A stretch of 64,000 bases of DNA from Aureibaculum flavum. GTDB lineage: Bacteria; Bacteroidota; Bacteroidia; Flavobacteriales; Flavobacteriaceae. The DNA lies in the NCBI RefSeq assembly GCF_016406085.1, contig NZ_JAEHFJ010000002.1:496001-560000 (forward strand). The letters run 5' to 3'. The stretch's first letter is position 1. Each line of letters starts with the position of its first letter. Position numbers and translations under genes: made by a program. The notes under the pieces were generated by a model, which saw only the letters and a list, made by a program, of their open reading frames with translations, did not search any database and had not been told where the DNA came from. This document shows, in pieces, positions 27,278 through 37,176 of the stretch.

Positions 27278-29269
27278 CTACTCATAGTGTTTAATACCCA
27301 TAGCATTGTACAACTCTTTTGAATAATACATGTTACTACCTTTCATAGTCCATTCTACCTTTCTAATATCACCTATATTTTTCAATGGATTTCCATCTAT
27401 TAGAATAAGATCTGCTTTTTTTCCTATTTCAATAGATCCATAATTTTCCGCTACACCCGTAATTTCTGCAGATTTTATAGTTGCAAGTTTCAAGACCTCA
27501 GCTACAGGAATACCAGACTTCTCATAAAGTTCTAATTCTCTGTGATACAAAAAACCAGGTAACCCGTCTGTACCAGGCACAATGGCAACATCTTTTTGAA
27601 AAAGGTCATAGAGCACATTCAACATGTTATTGTAACTCCTTTTATACAACGCACTGGTTTTATCCGTTTTAGGAAGACCACCTGCATAAAATTGACGCTG
27701 ACTAATTACAGGAAGCCTACTCATAATCTCACTATATGTAGGACTAGGTTCTCCTTTTTGGGACACGAACATATTCTCAAAAATTGCCATTGTAGGGTCA
27801 ACCAAAACTTCTTTTGATTTTAAAAGATCTACAAACTGAAGATACTCATCAGATTTAAGATCAAGACTTGCCGCATGTTTTGCCACCATAGTAAAACGCA
27901 AAGGTGTACGTGTATCTATTGTATCTGATAAAAAATTTAAAAACAACATATTCATATGTTGAATTTCATTATAACCCCTATCAATAGCCTGAGATGCCGT
28001 CATATAAGCGGGTATATGACCACTTACTCTCATATCAAGTGAACGGGCTTTATCTACCAATGGCTTAACCCATTCTGGTTTAATAGAACTGTACAGTTTT
28101 ATTTGCTGATACCCCAAGTCTTTATAAGACTGAATTTCAGACAATCCTTCTTCAAGGTTTTGAATTACATTACGTTGGTTTGCAAAAGGGCCAGGACCAT
28201 CAATAATTCCACTGAAAATAACAATGCGTGGTCCGATAATAGTATTATTATCAAATTCTGCACTAAGCTCTTTTAATTGCTTATTATTTGCCAAATCTCG
28301 TACAGCAGTGATACCGCCAGCCAAATGTAACATGCCTCTAAATTTTGTATTGTGCGTATGCATATCAAACATACCTGGCATCAGAGTTTTTCCGGTTCCA
28401 TCAATAATTTGAATAGACTCAGCAATTACTTTATCATCAGATGGACGAATAGCCTTTATAGTTTCATCTTCTACAAAAACATCTTGATTAAAAAGCATTG
28501 AACCTGTAGATGTTAAAACATTCGTGTTTTTTATCATCACTTTATCAATACTATGACTTAGTTTCTCAGTAATCTCTATTAAAAAATCATCCTCAACCTT
28601 ATCTTGTAATATTTTCATTTCTGTACGAAAATTCTTAAAATCTTCTCGCACTATATGTAAATTTCCTGAAATACTACATATCATTTCATTGCCTATCATC
28701 CACAAATAGGTAGGATTCATATCTAAACCATTGATCATTAAAAGATCAAGAGCTGTCCCATTTTTTAGCGTTAGTGGTATTTTTTTTACTAATTCGGCTT
28801 CTCCTTCAGGAAATAGGGTTACTTTATTCGATGTTGATTTTAATAAATGTTGTGCAAGAATTTCGTAGATAGCTGGAGACCCATCATAACGAAAGTAAAG
28901 TTCATCTTCTTTAATCTCACCTTTAGAATCACCTTTTGGATTTTTCCACGAAGCTGCAGTTCCATTAGCAGTGAAACGTTCGTTTATGGGCACTTTACGA
29001 TAATTAACACCTTCTATGGATTGGTTGATAATAAAATCGTGCTCATTCAAAGTTATTTTTTCTGTATACTCTGGTCCACGACCTCGATCTGCATATGTAT
29101 AGAAATATTCAAAACTTGTATTGCTAATTTTTAGCTTTTCATAAACACCTGCATGGTTTTCTCTAAAAACTACTTCATATTCAATTTTGTCAATATTAAT
29201 ATTATCTTTTTGTGAGGTTTTATTGCAACCAACTATTAAAAAAAATATAACTATAAAACTGTTCTTCAT
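27278..29269 (-). CDS. Lipoprotein amidohydrolase, paralogue
   Basis: A 663-residue protein with lipobox IVGC (Cys15), a beta-rich N-terminal part to about 240 and an amidohydrolase domain. HTH (His304, His306) occurs in GMFDMHTHN, a Lys in IKLYSSI, His in VSGHIPAY, His in EIQHMNML and Asp in VPGTDGLPGF, so the binuclear metal site looks complete. Like its paralogue at 23966-26044 it probably cleaves an amide or peptide bond in the periplasm. Having two divergent copies suggests different substrates or sequential steps. It follows the M19-like gene by 54 bp. Confidence 0.85.
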   Translation of the reverse strand: MKNSFIVIFFLIVGCNKTSQKDNINIDKIEYEVVFRENHAGVYEKLKISNTSFEYFYTYADRGRGPEYTEKITLNEHDFIINQSIEGVNYRKVPINERFTANGTAASWKNPKGDSKGEIKEDELYFRYDGSPAIYEILAQHLLKSTSNKVTLFPEGEAELVKKIPLTLKNGTALDLLMINGLDMNPTYLWMIGNEMICSISGNLHIVREDFKNFRTEMKILQDKVEDDFLIEITEKLSHSIDKVMIKNTNVLTSTGSMLFNQDVFVEDETIKAIRPSDDKVIAESIQIIDGTGKTLMPGMFDMHTHNTKFRGMLHLAGGITAVRDLANNKQLKELSAEFDNNTIIGPRIVIFSGIIDGPGPFANQRNVIQNLEEGLSEIQSYKDLGYQQIKLYSSIKPEWVKPLVDKARSLDMRVSGHIPAYMTASQAIDRGYNEIQHMNMLFLNFLSDTIDTRTPLRFTMVAKHAASLDLKSDEYLQFVDLLKSKEVLVDPTMAIFENMFVSQKGEPSPTYSEIMSRLPVISQRQFYAGGLPKTDKTSALYKRSYNNMLNVLYDLFQKDVAIVPGTDGLPGFLYHRELELYEKSGIPVAEVLKLATIKSAEITGVAENYGSIEIGKKADLILIDGNPLKNIGDIRKVEWTMKGSNMYYSKELYNAMGIKHYE

Positions 29270-29323
29270 AATAAAATTAATTATTTACAATTTGCATCTA
29301 TTACCATCTCAATTTAATCAGAA

Positions 29324-30481
29324 TTAAGGTTTCAAGTTTTCATCAAAATACCGTAACCAATTCTGTCCTAATATCTTTTCGATGTCTCCAGTACTATATC
29401 CTCTTTTATCTAAAACTTTGGCAACATTCAAATAACGTTCTGGTTCATCTAAACCCTGAATCCATGCTGGCCAACGCACTTGATAAGAAGGCGGAAACCG
29501 TGTTAAACGGGGTACATACCAGTTTTCGCGAGTAGCTCCGTTTGCTTCCATGCCTTGAATGGCAAAATCTGCAGCTACTCCCACATGATCAATACCAGCA
29601 ATCTTAACAGCATGATCTATATGATCTACATACGTTTCAATGGTTGTTTTACCTCCAGGATCAGGTCCAATCATATAACCAAGACAGATAATCCCCATAA
29701 CACCACCTTTATCGGCCATTGCCTTAATTTGTTCATCAGTTTTCGCACGTGGATGATCTTTATAAAGGGCATCACACATGGAATGATTAAAACAGGCACC
29801 TGTTTTACTAAATTTTATCCCATCATTGGTTGTTTGACGGCCACAGTGAGATAAATCTATTATAATACCCAACTCGTTCATACGTTCAACAGCTTCAATA
29901 CCAAAGTTAGAAAGTCCAGCATTGGTACGTTCGGTACAACCATCACCCAATAAATTTCTTTGATTATAAGACAATTGAATCCAGCGTGTACCTGCATTAT
30001 ACAAAGTATCAAGATTGTCAATTGACTTTTCCATCATGGTAGCGTTTTGAAAACCCATTAAAACCGCTGTTTTATTCTCTTTTTTTGCTCTTATAAAGTC
30101 ATCTCCGCTAGTGGCGTATATAAAAGTCTCTGGATGGTCATCTATACGATCTCGCCATTCAGCTAAAGAAGCCATAGCCGTTTTTAAATTTCTTGAATCT
30201 AATGATGCACTAAAACCGGTATATCCTGACTTTTCTAATGCTTTAAAAGAAGCTTCATTCCATCCTCTGGGTATTACCAAACCATCAATTACAATTGCCT
30301 TATTATAAAGTTCTTCGATTTTATTATTTTTAAAATTTTCCATTAATTTGGGTGGTATGTTTTTTTTTGAATCAGCAAATCCAAAGGTAGAAGATAGTGC
30401 ACCTATAGACTGAATAGGTAAAAGTGCACCTAGAGTACCGATTGATAATGTTTTAATTAAATTTCTTCGATTTTTTTCCAT
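29324..30481 (-). CDS. M19 (renal dipeptidase)-like protein with altered metal site
   Basis: A 385-residue protein of the membrane-dipeptidase family. It starts MEKNRRNLIKTLSIG, a twin-arginine-like signal, so folded export is plausible. Family landmarks remain: IIDLSHCGR (His212), CFNHSMCDALYKDHPR (His233) and HVGVAADF (Asp305). However, the first HxD of the family is replaced (DGLVI at 66-70 instead of DGHND) and the bridging Glu position is Gln145 (GFQNA). Loss of these ligands means a one-metal or non-dipeptidase activity is likely. It is the first enzyme gene after the second SusD. Confidence 0.75.
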   Translation of the reverse strand: MEKNRRNLIKTLSIGTLGALLPIQSIGALSSTFGFADSKKNIPPKLMENFKNNKIEELYNKAIVIDGLVIPRGWNEASFKALEKSGYTGFSASLDSRNLKTAMASLAEWRDRIDDHPETFIYATSGDDFIRAKKENKTAVLMGFQNATMMEKSIDNLDTLYNAGTRWIQLSYNQRNLLGDGCTERTNAGLSNFGIEAVERMNELGIIIDLSHCGRQTTNDGIKFSKTGACFNHSMCDALYKDHPRAKTDEQIKAMADKGGVMGIICLGYMIGPDPGGKTTIETYVDHIDHAVKIAGIDHVGVAADFAIQGMEANGATRENWYVPRLTRFPPSYQVRWPAWIQGLDEPERYLNVAKVLDKRGYSTGDIEKILGQNWLRYFDENLKP

Positions 30482-30615
30482 AATTTATATTTTAAGAAAC
30501 CGCTTTTTTAGTTATAGTAACCTCTCTTTATTTATAAGTAGCTTTTATAAATTATGTAGACAATTTAAACACCACTATTATTAATTATTTCGTCGAGGTT
30601 ATATACTTATAAAAA

Positions 30616-32127
30616 TTAGTTTGAAGGATTTTGCACTACTAATGGATTTGCATTTATTTCATCTTGTGGTATTAACCATGTCCATCTATTATCTTCAGGG
30701 GTTACTTCTAATACGCCACCAGCTAATGCAGAATCATGAATACTACCAGGCTCTAATCTATTTAATGGTAAACTTAAACGCTTTAGGTCTAAAAAACGGA
30801 AGCCTTCACCCCATAATTCAATTCTACGTTGTACCATAATTTCATCAATTAAATCTTGACCTGTATTGGTAGATAATACATAATTATCATCTCTAGTAGA
30901 AACTAAATTAAAAAGAGCTTGTGCTGCCAGTCCATCTTCTCCATCTCTTGCTAAAGCTTCAATTTCAATTAGATGCATCTCTGCAGAACGCATCATCGGT
31001 ACATCCATTAAAGCTACACCGGTACTTTCAGTAAGAAATTTTTGATTGGTATATGGATGTTTACTATGACGTGAAGAGATTTCATATCCATCTTGTAGAT
31101 TCGCGTGCTCACCATCTGGTGACCACAATGACTTACGTACATCGGTACTTGAAATCTTATCATATAAAGGCTTATTAATAGATCTAGGGTTGGCTCTAAT
31201 TGCTGCCGAACTAAAATTTCTAGAAATATAAGCTCCAAGATTTCCAAATCCATTTGATTGATCTTCGACGATATGACTTGCCCACATAAATTCACTGTTT
31301 TGATCCAAGTTTGTTGAGAAACCCTGACGGTAGGTTTCTTGGTCCATTAATGGATAACCACTTCTAGCTACAATAGCATATTGAACAGCAACATCCCAGT
31401 TTCCTTGAACAAGTGCAACTCTAGCTTTTAATCCTTTAGCAACATTTTCACTAAGGTGTGATTTGTTTGTTTGTGATTTTCCAGCTAATAAAGTAATTGC
31501 CGTATCAATATCAGCATTTATTTGATTATAAACTTCTTCTACAGTAGCACGTGCAATCGGTTCTGTTGAAGGTTCTGTTTTTAATGGAACACCCAATTGG
31601 CTATTGACTTGTCCTTTTACATAACGATCTGCATATACTTGCACTAGCATAAAGTGAGAATACGCTCTATACAATAGTGCTTGTCCTTTCACATTTTCTC
31701 TTACATCATCATCACCAACCGCATCATCAATTCCAGCAATTATTATATTTGCATTCGCTATCCACTCATAAAACATTGCCCACTTATAAGTATTAGTGTC
31801 TTCTGAAGGAGTATCGGTTAAGATCCATCGATATTCGACTGTATAATTATTTGAATTAAAAACATGATCTTCACCCATTGCATCCATATTCATATTAAAA
31901 ACACCAGCACCACCCCTTCCTTGACTTCCACTTGATTCTGTACCATAGCGAATATATAGTGCTCTATGTATTCCATTTAATGCTGCCATAGCATTTCCAG
32001 TTGTTTGGGTTACAACTGCAGCCGCAACTTGATCTGTGGGTGTTGTTTCTAAAACGTCTTTACTACATGCCGTAAACAATACGTTTATTGCAAGTATTCC
32101 GATAAAAAGTATTATTATTTTTCTCAT
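30616..32127 (-). CDS. RagB/SusD-family nutrient-binding lipoprotein (second pair)
   Basis: The frame opens at 32151, but Met at 32127 starts the natural lipoprotein signal MRKIIILFIGILAI...TAC, 10 bp after the SusC stop. SusD-type features are the TPR-like helical N-half (AMAALNGIHRALY, LLYRAYSHFMLVQ), the C-terminal IDEIMVQRRIELWGEGFRFLDLKR motif and the terminal LIPQDEINANPLVVQNPSN. It would sit at the outer face of the outer membrane as the lid of the partner SusC. Substrate specificity cannot be read from sequence. Confidence 0.92.
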   Translation of the reverse strand: MRKIIILFIGILAINVLFTACSKDVLETTPTDQVAAAVVTQTTGNAMAALNGIHRALYIRYGTESSGSQGRGGAGVFNMNMDAMGEDHVFNSNNYTVEYRWILTDTPSEDTNTYKWAMFYEWIANANIIIAGIDDAVGDDDVRENVKGQALLYRAYSHFMLVQVYADRYVKGQVNSQLGVPLKTEPSTEPIARATVEEVYNQINADIDTAITLLAGKSQTNKSHLSENVAKGLKARVALVQGNWDVAVQYAIVARSGYPLMDQETYRQGFSTNLDQNSEFMWASHIVEDQSNGFGNLGAYISRNFSSAAIRANPRSINKPLYDKISSTDVRKSLWSPDGEHANLQDGYEISSRHSKHPYTNQKFLTESTGVALMDVPMMRSAEMHLIEIEALARDGEDGLAAQALFNLVSTRDDNYVLSTNTGQDLIDEIMVQRRIELWGEGFRFLDLKRLSLPLNRLEPGSIHDSALAGGVLEVTPEDNRWTWLIPQDEINANPLVVQNPSN

Positions 32128-32137
32128 TTTATTATTT

Positions 32138-35100
32138 TTAAAATTTAACATTTAAACCAAGAGTTACAATCCTTGAAGGCGTATATACATTATTAACAGT
32201 ACCACTAAAGTTTTGTTGAAGGTTCATTCCTTTCCTTGCATTCATTGAGAATAAATTTTCTCCACTAACATAAACTAAGGCATTAGATACACCGATAGTG
32301 TTTAGAAGACTCTCTGGTATATCATACGAAAAATTAACCCGTTTTAAATTAAGATATGAAGCATCTGTTAACCATCTATCTGAATCAGCACCAAAATCGG
32401 TGGTATTATTCGGGTCCATACGAGGGATATTAGTAATATCACCAGGCTGTTGCCAACGGTTAAGCATATCAACACTCAAAGACGAACCATAAATACCAGA
32501 ACTCATAATTCCCTGGTAATTCGTATCGAATATTTCACCGCCTATTTGATATGTAAATAAAAATGATAAATTGAAATTTTTATAGCTAAAATTATTATTA
32601 ATTGAACCTGTTAAATCAGGTATAGCAGTACCTGCGTAATGAAATTTTGCTAGAGCATCATCAGTGGTTAACGTCATTCCATCTATCTGTCTTATAGATG
32701 ACCCTGTTGAACCCTCTTCAGCTACATATAAAATTTCACCATCTGCTGGGTCTACACCATACCAATCTCTTAACCAATAGTCATAAATTGAGTGACCTAC
32801 CATCAATTTTTTTGAGCCATCAATAATTTCATCTTGTGGTAACTGCGTAAATTGATTTTTTATAGTTGCTGCATTTAAACCTATATTCCAAGTAAAATCA
32901 TCAGTTCTTAGCACATCATAATTCAAACTAACTTCAATTCCTCGATTGTACATGGAGCCAATATTCTCTGGAATTCCACTACTACCACTTGTAAGCGGTA
33001 ATGGTACATCAAATAATAAATTATCAGACTGGCGATTGTAATATTCAATAACACCATCAAGTCTATTGTCGAATAAACGAAATTCAACAGCTACATCAGA
33101 ACTTCTACTCGCTTCCCATAATAATTTTGGTGCAGCTAAATCTGCTTGTAAAATACCTGGTTCCGATTGGTTGTTAAATCCTAAATCGTATAATCCTTGA
33201 TACGCATAAAAACTAATGCCTGAGTTATTTCCCAATTCACCATAAGAAGCTCTCAGTTTTAAAGAGTTAATCCACTCTTTATCTTCAATAAAACTTTCTC
33301 TATCTAAACGCCAAGCAGCTCCTAATGACCAAAAATCACCCCATCTCGTATCAGCAGAAAATTTTGAAGAACCATCTTGTCTATAAGACATGCTGGCAAA
33401 ATACCTACCATCAAAATCATAATTAATTCGCCCAAAATAACTTTCATCAGTACGGATATCAAACACAGAAGATAAAACTGAAGTAGTCACAAAGTTAATT
33501 AACTCAGTATTGTTATCAGTAATTTGACCTTGACGCGTTCCATTTAAATTGTTGACTTTATAATCTAAATACTCATGAGCCAATAAGGCTTTAAAGTTGT
33601 GTTTTTCGTTAAATGTTTTGGTATAATTTAATAATTGGTTGAAACCAACTGCAGTTCTTCTATTATAAGTACGACGAGAAATACCCGATGGGGCACCTCC
33701 ACCAACTAATTTATTTGAGTAACCTGTATTGTAAAAATTACGTTGATCAAAACTAGCATTTACTGTAAAAACAAGTCCTTCAGTAAGTGTAATGTCAAAA
33801 TAAGATTTACCATTAATTGATGTGATTTCTTCCAAATCCTCATTCCAAAGAATTTCACCCATAATATGTCTACCAGGGCTAGCACCACTTGGTCTCAATG
33901 CTGCTAAATCAAATATTCTGTCACCATTAGCATCCAAAACATAGGCTCCTGTATTATCATGTTCATAAATTGGATATATTGGACCCATTTGTCTTGTAAA
34001 TCGAATTGGATTAACATACGAACTTGATGATCCAGAAGTTGCCTGTGCTTGATTTCCATTAGATGTTGAAACTCCAATATTCACCCCTGCTTTTAACCAA
34101 CTTGTAGCTTGGTGATTTACATTTACTCGACCAGAAATACGTTCAAAATCTGATTTCAAAATATAACCCTCTTCTTTTAAGTAACCTAAAGAGGCATAAA
34201 AATCACTCTTTTTAGTTCCTCCTTGAAAACTCATGTCATAATTTTGACGAAACCCTTTTCTTGCAATGGCATCTACCCAATTTAAATCATCGTACAATAA
34301 GCTAGCATTTGGATTAATTTTACCATCAACACCTACTATTTGATCATTTGGCACATTGTAGGGATTACTAGTTAGCTGATCAAATATGTTATTTGTAGCA
34401 TATAAATTTGCGGCAGTTACATCAGCAGGGCTATCAATGCCTGGAATTGCTTGCGTGTTACGTAAGCCTTCCCACATAAGTTCGTAATACTGATCGGCAC
34501 CTAAACGATCGTATTCAGGTATTGAACGATCTATTACACTTGCAGATACATTTAATGAAAATTGACCTTTTCTATTTTTCCCTCTTTTTGTTGTAATCAT
34601 TACCACTCCATTGGCTGCTTTATTACCATACAACGCAGTAGATGAGGCATCTTTTAATATGGTAAGACTTTCGATATCGGTAGGATTAATGGAGTTAATA
34701 TCCCCCGTAAATGGAAGCCCATCTACCACATATAAAGGAGCACTATCAGCAGAAACCGACCCAAAACCTCTAATTCGAATGTTTTGACCTGCACCAGGTT
34801 GACCACTTCCAAAAGTTGCGGTAACTCCTGCAGAGGAGCCTTCAATTGCCGTCGTTACATTTGACAAAGTCATTTTATTAAGATCATCACTGTTTATTTG
34901 GCTTGCTGATCCTGTAAAGTCACTTTTCTTAGCTGTACCGTAAGCAACAACCAGTACTTCGTCTAATGCAGCTGCATCCTCTTTCATCACAACATTTATC
35001 TCAGTTTTATCACCTACTACAACTTTTTGATTTAACATACCTAAATATGAAAAAATTAAGACAGACCCATCGGGAACCGTTATTCTATATTTCCCATCAA

Positions 35101-35584
35101 AGTCACTTTCAGTCCCTCTACTAGTCCCTTCTATAATAACACTGACTCCAACTAATAGCTCTCCAGAGACATCTTTTATGGTACCTGTTATTTCGACCTC
35201 TTGAGCAATAACTTCATCAAAAATCTCTGAATCTTGTACCGTTTGCTGGTTATTGTTTTTTACTATTATCTGTTTCTCAATAATACTATAACTTAAATCA
35301 GTATTAGTGAAAGCTTTATCTAAAATTGCAGAAACTTCAACATTTTCAAGCCTTAATGAAATTTTGCTATTAGTTTTTATAATATTGTCGTTGTAAAAAA
35401 AGACATAATCGCTAGTACTTTGAATTTCCTCGAATAGTTGCTTTATGGTAATGTTTTTTACATCTATATCAATTTTAGCATAACTAACAACTGTATTTGC
35501 GTAAACCGAGGTAAGTCCAATACTAATAAATAATAAAAATATTCTTTTAATAATTAGCCATAGGCCACTTATAACTCCTTTCAT
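32138..35584 (-). CDS. SusC/RagA TonB-dependent outer-membrane transporter (second pair)
   Basis: A 1148-residue transporter. After the signal peptide comes an STN (secretin/TonB short N-terminal) domain (IDVKNITIKQLFEEIQ), then a carboxypeptidase-regulatory-like domain (ITGTIKDVSGELLVGVSVI), then the plug starting LDEVLVVAYGTAKKSDFTGS and a beta barrel ending LGLNVKF with a terminal Phe. STN domains normally signal to a FecR anti-sigma factor, so both transporters can report substrate to the sigma pair at 40646-42461. It is preceded by the hairpin leader at 35602-35666. The paralogue at 37177-40512 has the same domain order. Confidence 0.93.
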   Translation of the reverse strand: MKGVISGLWLIIKRIFLLFISIGLTSVYANTVVSYAKIDIDVKNITIKQLFEEIQSTSDYVFFYNDNIIKTNSKISLRLENVEVSAILDKAFTNTDLSYSIIEKQIIVKNNNQQTVQDSEIFDEVIAQEVEITGTIKDVSGELLVGVSVIIEGTSRGTESDFDGKYRITVPDGSVLIFSYLGMLNQKVVVGDKTEINVVMKEDAAALDEVLVVAYGTAKKSDFTGSASQINSDDLNKMTLSNVTTAIEGSSAGVTATFGSGQPGAGQNIRIRGFGSVSADSAPLYVVDGLPFTGDINSINPTDIESLTILKDASSTALYGNKAANGVVMITTKRGKNRKGQFSLNVSASVIDRSIPEYDRLGADQYYELMWEGLRNTQAIPGIDSPADVTAANLYATNNIFDQLTSNPYNVPNDQIVGVDGKINPNASLLYDDLNWVDAIARKGFRQNYDMSFQGGTKKSDFYASLGYLKEEGYILKSDFERISGRVNVNHQATSWLKAGVNIGVSTSNGNQAQATSGSSSSYVNPIRFTRQMGPIYPIYEHDNTGAYVLDANGDRIFDLAALRPSGASPGRHIMGEILWNEDLEEITSINGKSYFDITLTEGLVFTVNASFDQRNFYNTGYSNKLVGGGAPSGISRRTYNRRTAVGFNQLLNYTKTFNEKHNFKALLAHEYLDYKVNNLNGTRQGQITDNNTELINFVTTSVLSSVFDIRTDESYFGRINYDFDGRYFASMSYRQDGSSKFSADTRWGDFWSLGAAWRLDRESFIEDKEWINSLKLRASYGELGNNSGISFYAYQGLYDLGFNNQSEPGILQADLAAPKLLWEASRSSDVAVEFRLFDNRLDGVIEYYNRQSDNLLFDVPLPLTSGSSGIPENIGSMYNRGIEVSLNYDVLRTDDFTWNIGLNAATIKNQFTQLPQDEIIDGSKKLMVGHSIYDYWLRDWYGVDPADGEILYVAEEGSTGSSIRQIDGMTLTTDDALAKFHYAGTAIPDLTGSINNNFSYKNFNLSFLFTYQIGGEIFDTNYQGIMSSGIYGSSLSVDMLNRWQQPGDITNIPRMDPNNTTDFGADSDRWLTDASYLNLKRVNFSYDIPESLLNTIGVSNALVYVSGENLFSMNARKGMNLQQNFSGTVNNVYTPSRIVTLGLNVKF

Positions 35585-35601
35585 GTTTTTGTATTTGGTT
35601 C

Positions 35602-35666
35602 GTTAATCTTGTTGTTTTATAACAACAATTTTATTTAACTGGAAGATGCTCGAACATCTTCCAGTT
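35602..35666. promoter_or_regulatory. Double-hairpin leader upstream of the second susC
   Basis: Within the 5' leader of the susC at 35584 there are two perfect inverted repeats: 12-bp arms with a 6-nt loop at 35637-35666 and 8-bp arms with a 4-nt loop at 35609-35628. The same arrangement precedes the other susC. Read on the plus strand the larger hairpin is followed by eight Ts, a textbook intrinsic terminator for transcription coming antisense out of the susC start. Read on the minus strand it has no good T-tract, so it would be an mRNA leader structure. Confidence 0.65.
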
Positions 35667-35753
35667 TTTTTTGTTTAAGATATCATTCAACCTTTTAAAT
35701 AGTGAAGAGCTATTTAAACACATTGATAATCATAAAGATATTTCTCTGTTTAA

Positions 35754-37157
35754 CTAATATCCAGGATTCTGCTCGATATTAGGGTTTGCATCTGTTTCAT
35801 TTTGTGGTATTGGTAATATTAAAGAATCGCTACCATAAGCTATTGAACACGTTAATGCAGTACATTCATTTCTAACAATATCTTGTTTCGTTCTCATTAA
35901 ATCCCATAAACGTTGTCCTTCAAAACACAATTCCAATCTTCTTTCTAACATAATAGCATCAATTAGATTTTGTCCTGAATCAGCATTGTCAGCAGCAGTA
36001 GGTAATGCTCTTTGGCGTACCATATCCAAATCATCTTGAGCACCAGAATCGTTAGTTCCTAATTTAGCTCTTGCTTCTGCCCTTATCAAATAGATTTCAG
36101 CTAAGCGAATCACTTTCGTATTGTCAAAACCACTGATATCTGGGTACTTATCCATTCTATAAGGTGCATAATCTCCAGTTAAGAAAGTATCTACTCTGAA
36201 CACATCTAACCTTTTGTCATTGGCTTCATATAATGATATTACATCATTTGAAGGTAAATAATCACCATACTGATCTTCCGAGTATAAACCCGCTATACTG
36301 TTACCTCCTCTATTATCAGTTTCAGTCATTGAAATTTCAAAAATTGACTCAGAACTATTGTCTTTATTCCATAGATCTAAATAATTAGCATTTGGCACTA
36401 AATTATATTTAGGGCTTGAAATAACATCTGTTGCCATTGCTTCTGCATTTGACCAATCTTCTTTATAAAGATATACTCTAGACAATAAAGCTTTCACAGC
36501 AGAAACTGAAAGTAAATTTGAGTTACCACTTCTAGAATCATCATCCATTAAAGCGATTGCCGAAGTCATATCAGAAATAATTTGATCGTAAACTTCTTTT
36601 ACCGTATTTCTTGTCGGTTTATTTGTAGCATCAAATTGTAAGACTAACGGTACACCTAAATGACTAGCATCTGACGTAAAAGTGTAATGTTGTGCATATA
36701 ATCGAACCATATCAAAATAAACTAACCCCCTTAAAGCAAGAGCTTCACCTATTATATGATCTTGTTGATTTTTTACACCGTCAGGAACAGTAACATCCGC
36801 ATTTATTATAGCATTTACTGCATTTACTGCTTGAAACATAGCTGTCCAAGTACTACTTGCATTACCATCAGAAACATTAACCACATGTTCTGCATAATAA
36901 ATGATTCTATTTGCTTGAGAGTTCTGCTTTACATCATCAGCCATTACATCAGGAATTAAAAACATATATCTTCCGTAATAATCTGCATCTGAAATTTTAT
37001 TATAAACACCAGTTATTGACGACTGGTAGTCTTCAAGATTTGTTAACGCCTCTGAATCAGCAACTGATTGATGCGGAGTAAGTTCTAAAAATGATTCTGA
37101 ACACGACAAAACAAGTCCTGTTAAAATCAGTAATACTATTTTGTTATATCTTTTCAT
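35754..37157 (-). CDS. RagB/SusD-family nutrient-binding lipoprotein (first pair)
   Basis: A 467-residue lipoprotein with signal LILTGLVLSC (Cys19). It has the SusD helical repeats (GEALALRGLVYFDMVRLYAQHY, AVKALLSRVYLYKEDWSNA), DAIMLERRLELCFEGQRLWDL near the C-terminus and the terminal LPIPQNETDANPNIEQNPGY. It is the binding partner of the SusC just upstream, 19 bp away. It has only family-level similarity to the second SusD, so the two pairs probably handle different forms of the substrate. Confidence 0.92.
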   Translation of the reverse strand: MKRYNKIVLLILTGLVLSCSESFLELTPHQSVADSEALTNLEDYQSSITGVYNKISDADYYGRYMFLIPDVMADDVKQNSQANRIIYYAEHVVNVSDGNASSTWTAMFQAVNAVNAIINADVTVPDGVKNQQDHIIGEALALRGLVYFDMVRLYAQHYTFTSDASHLGVPLVLQFDATNKPTRNTVKEVYDQIISDMTSAIALMDDDSRSGNSNLLSVSAVKALLSRVYLYKEDWSNAEAMATDVISSPKYNLVPNANYLDLWNKDNSSESIFEISMTETDNRGGNSIAGLYSEDQYGDYLPSNDVISLYEANDKRLDVFRVDTFLTGDYAPYRMDKYPDISGFDNTKVIRLAEIYLIRAEARAKLGTNDSGAQDDLDMVRQRALPTAADNADSGQNLIDAIMLERRLELCFEGQRLWDLMRTKQDIVRNECTALTCSIAYGSDSLILPIPQNETDANPNIEQNPGY

Positions 37158-37176
37158 AATTCTATATGTTTTTTAT

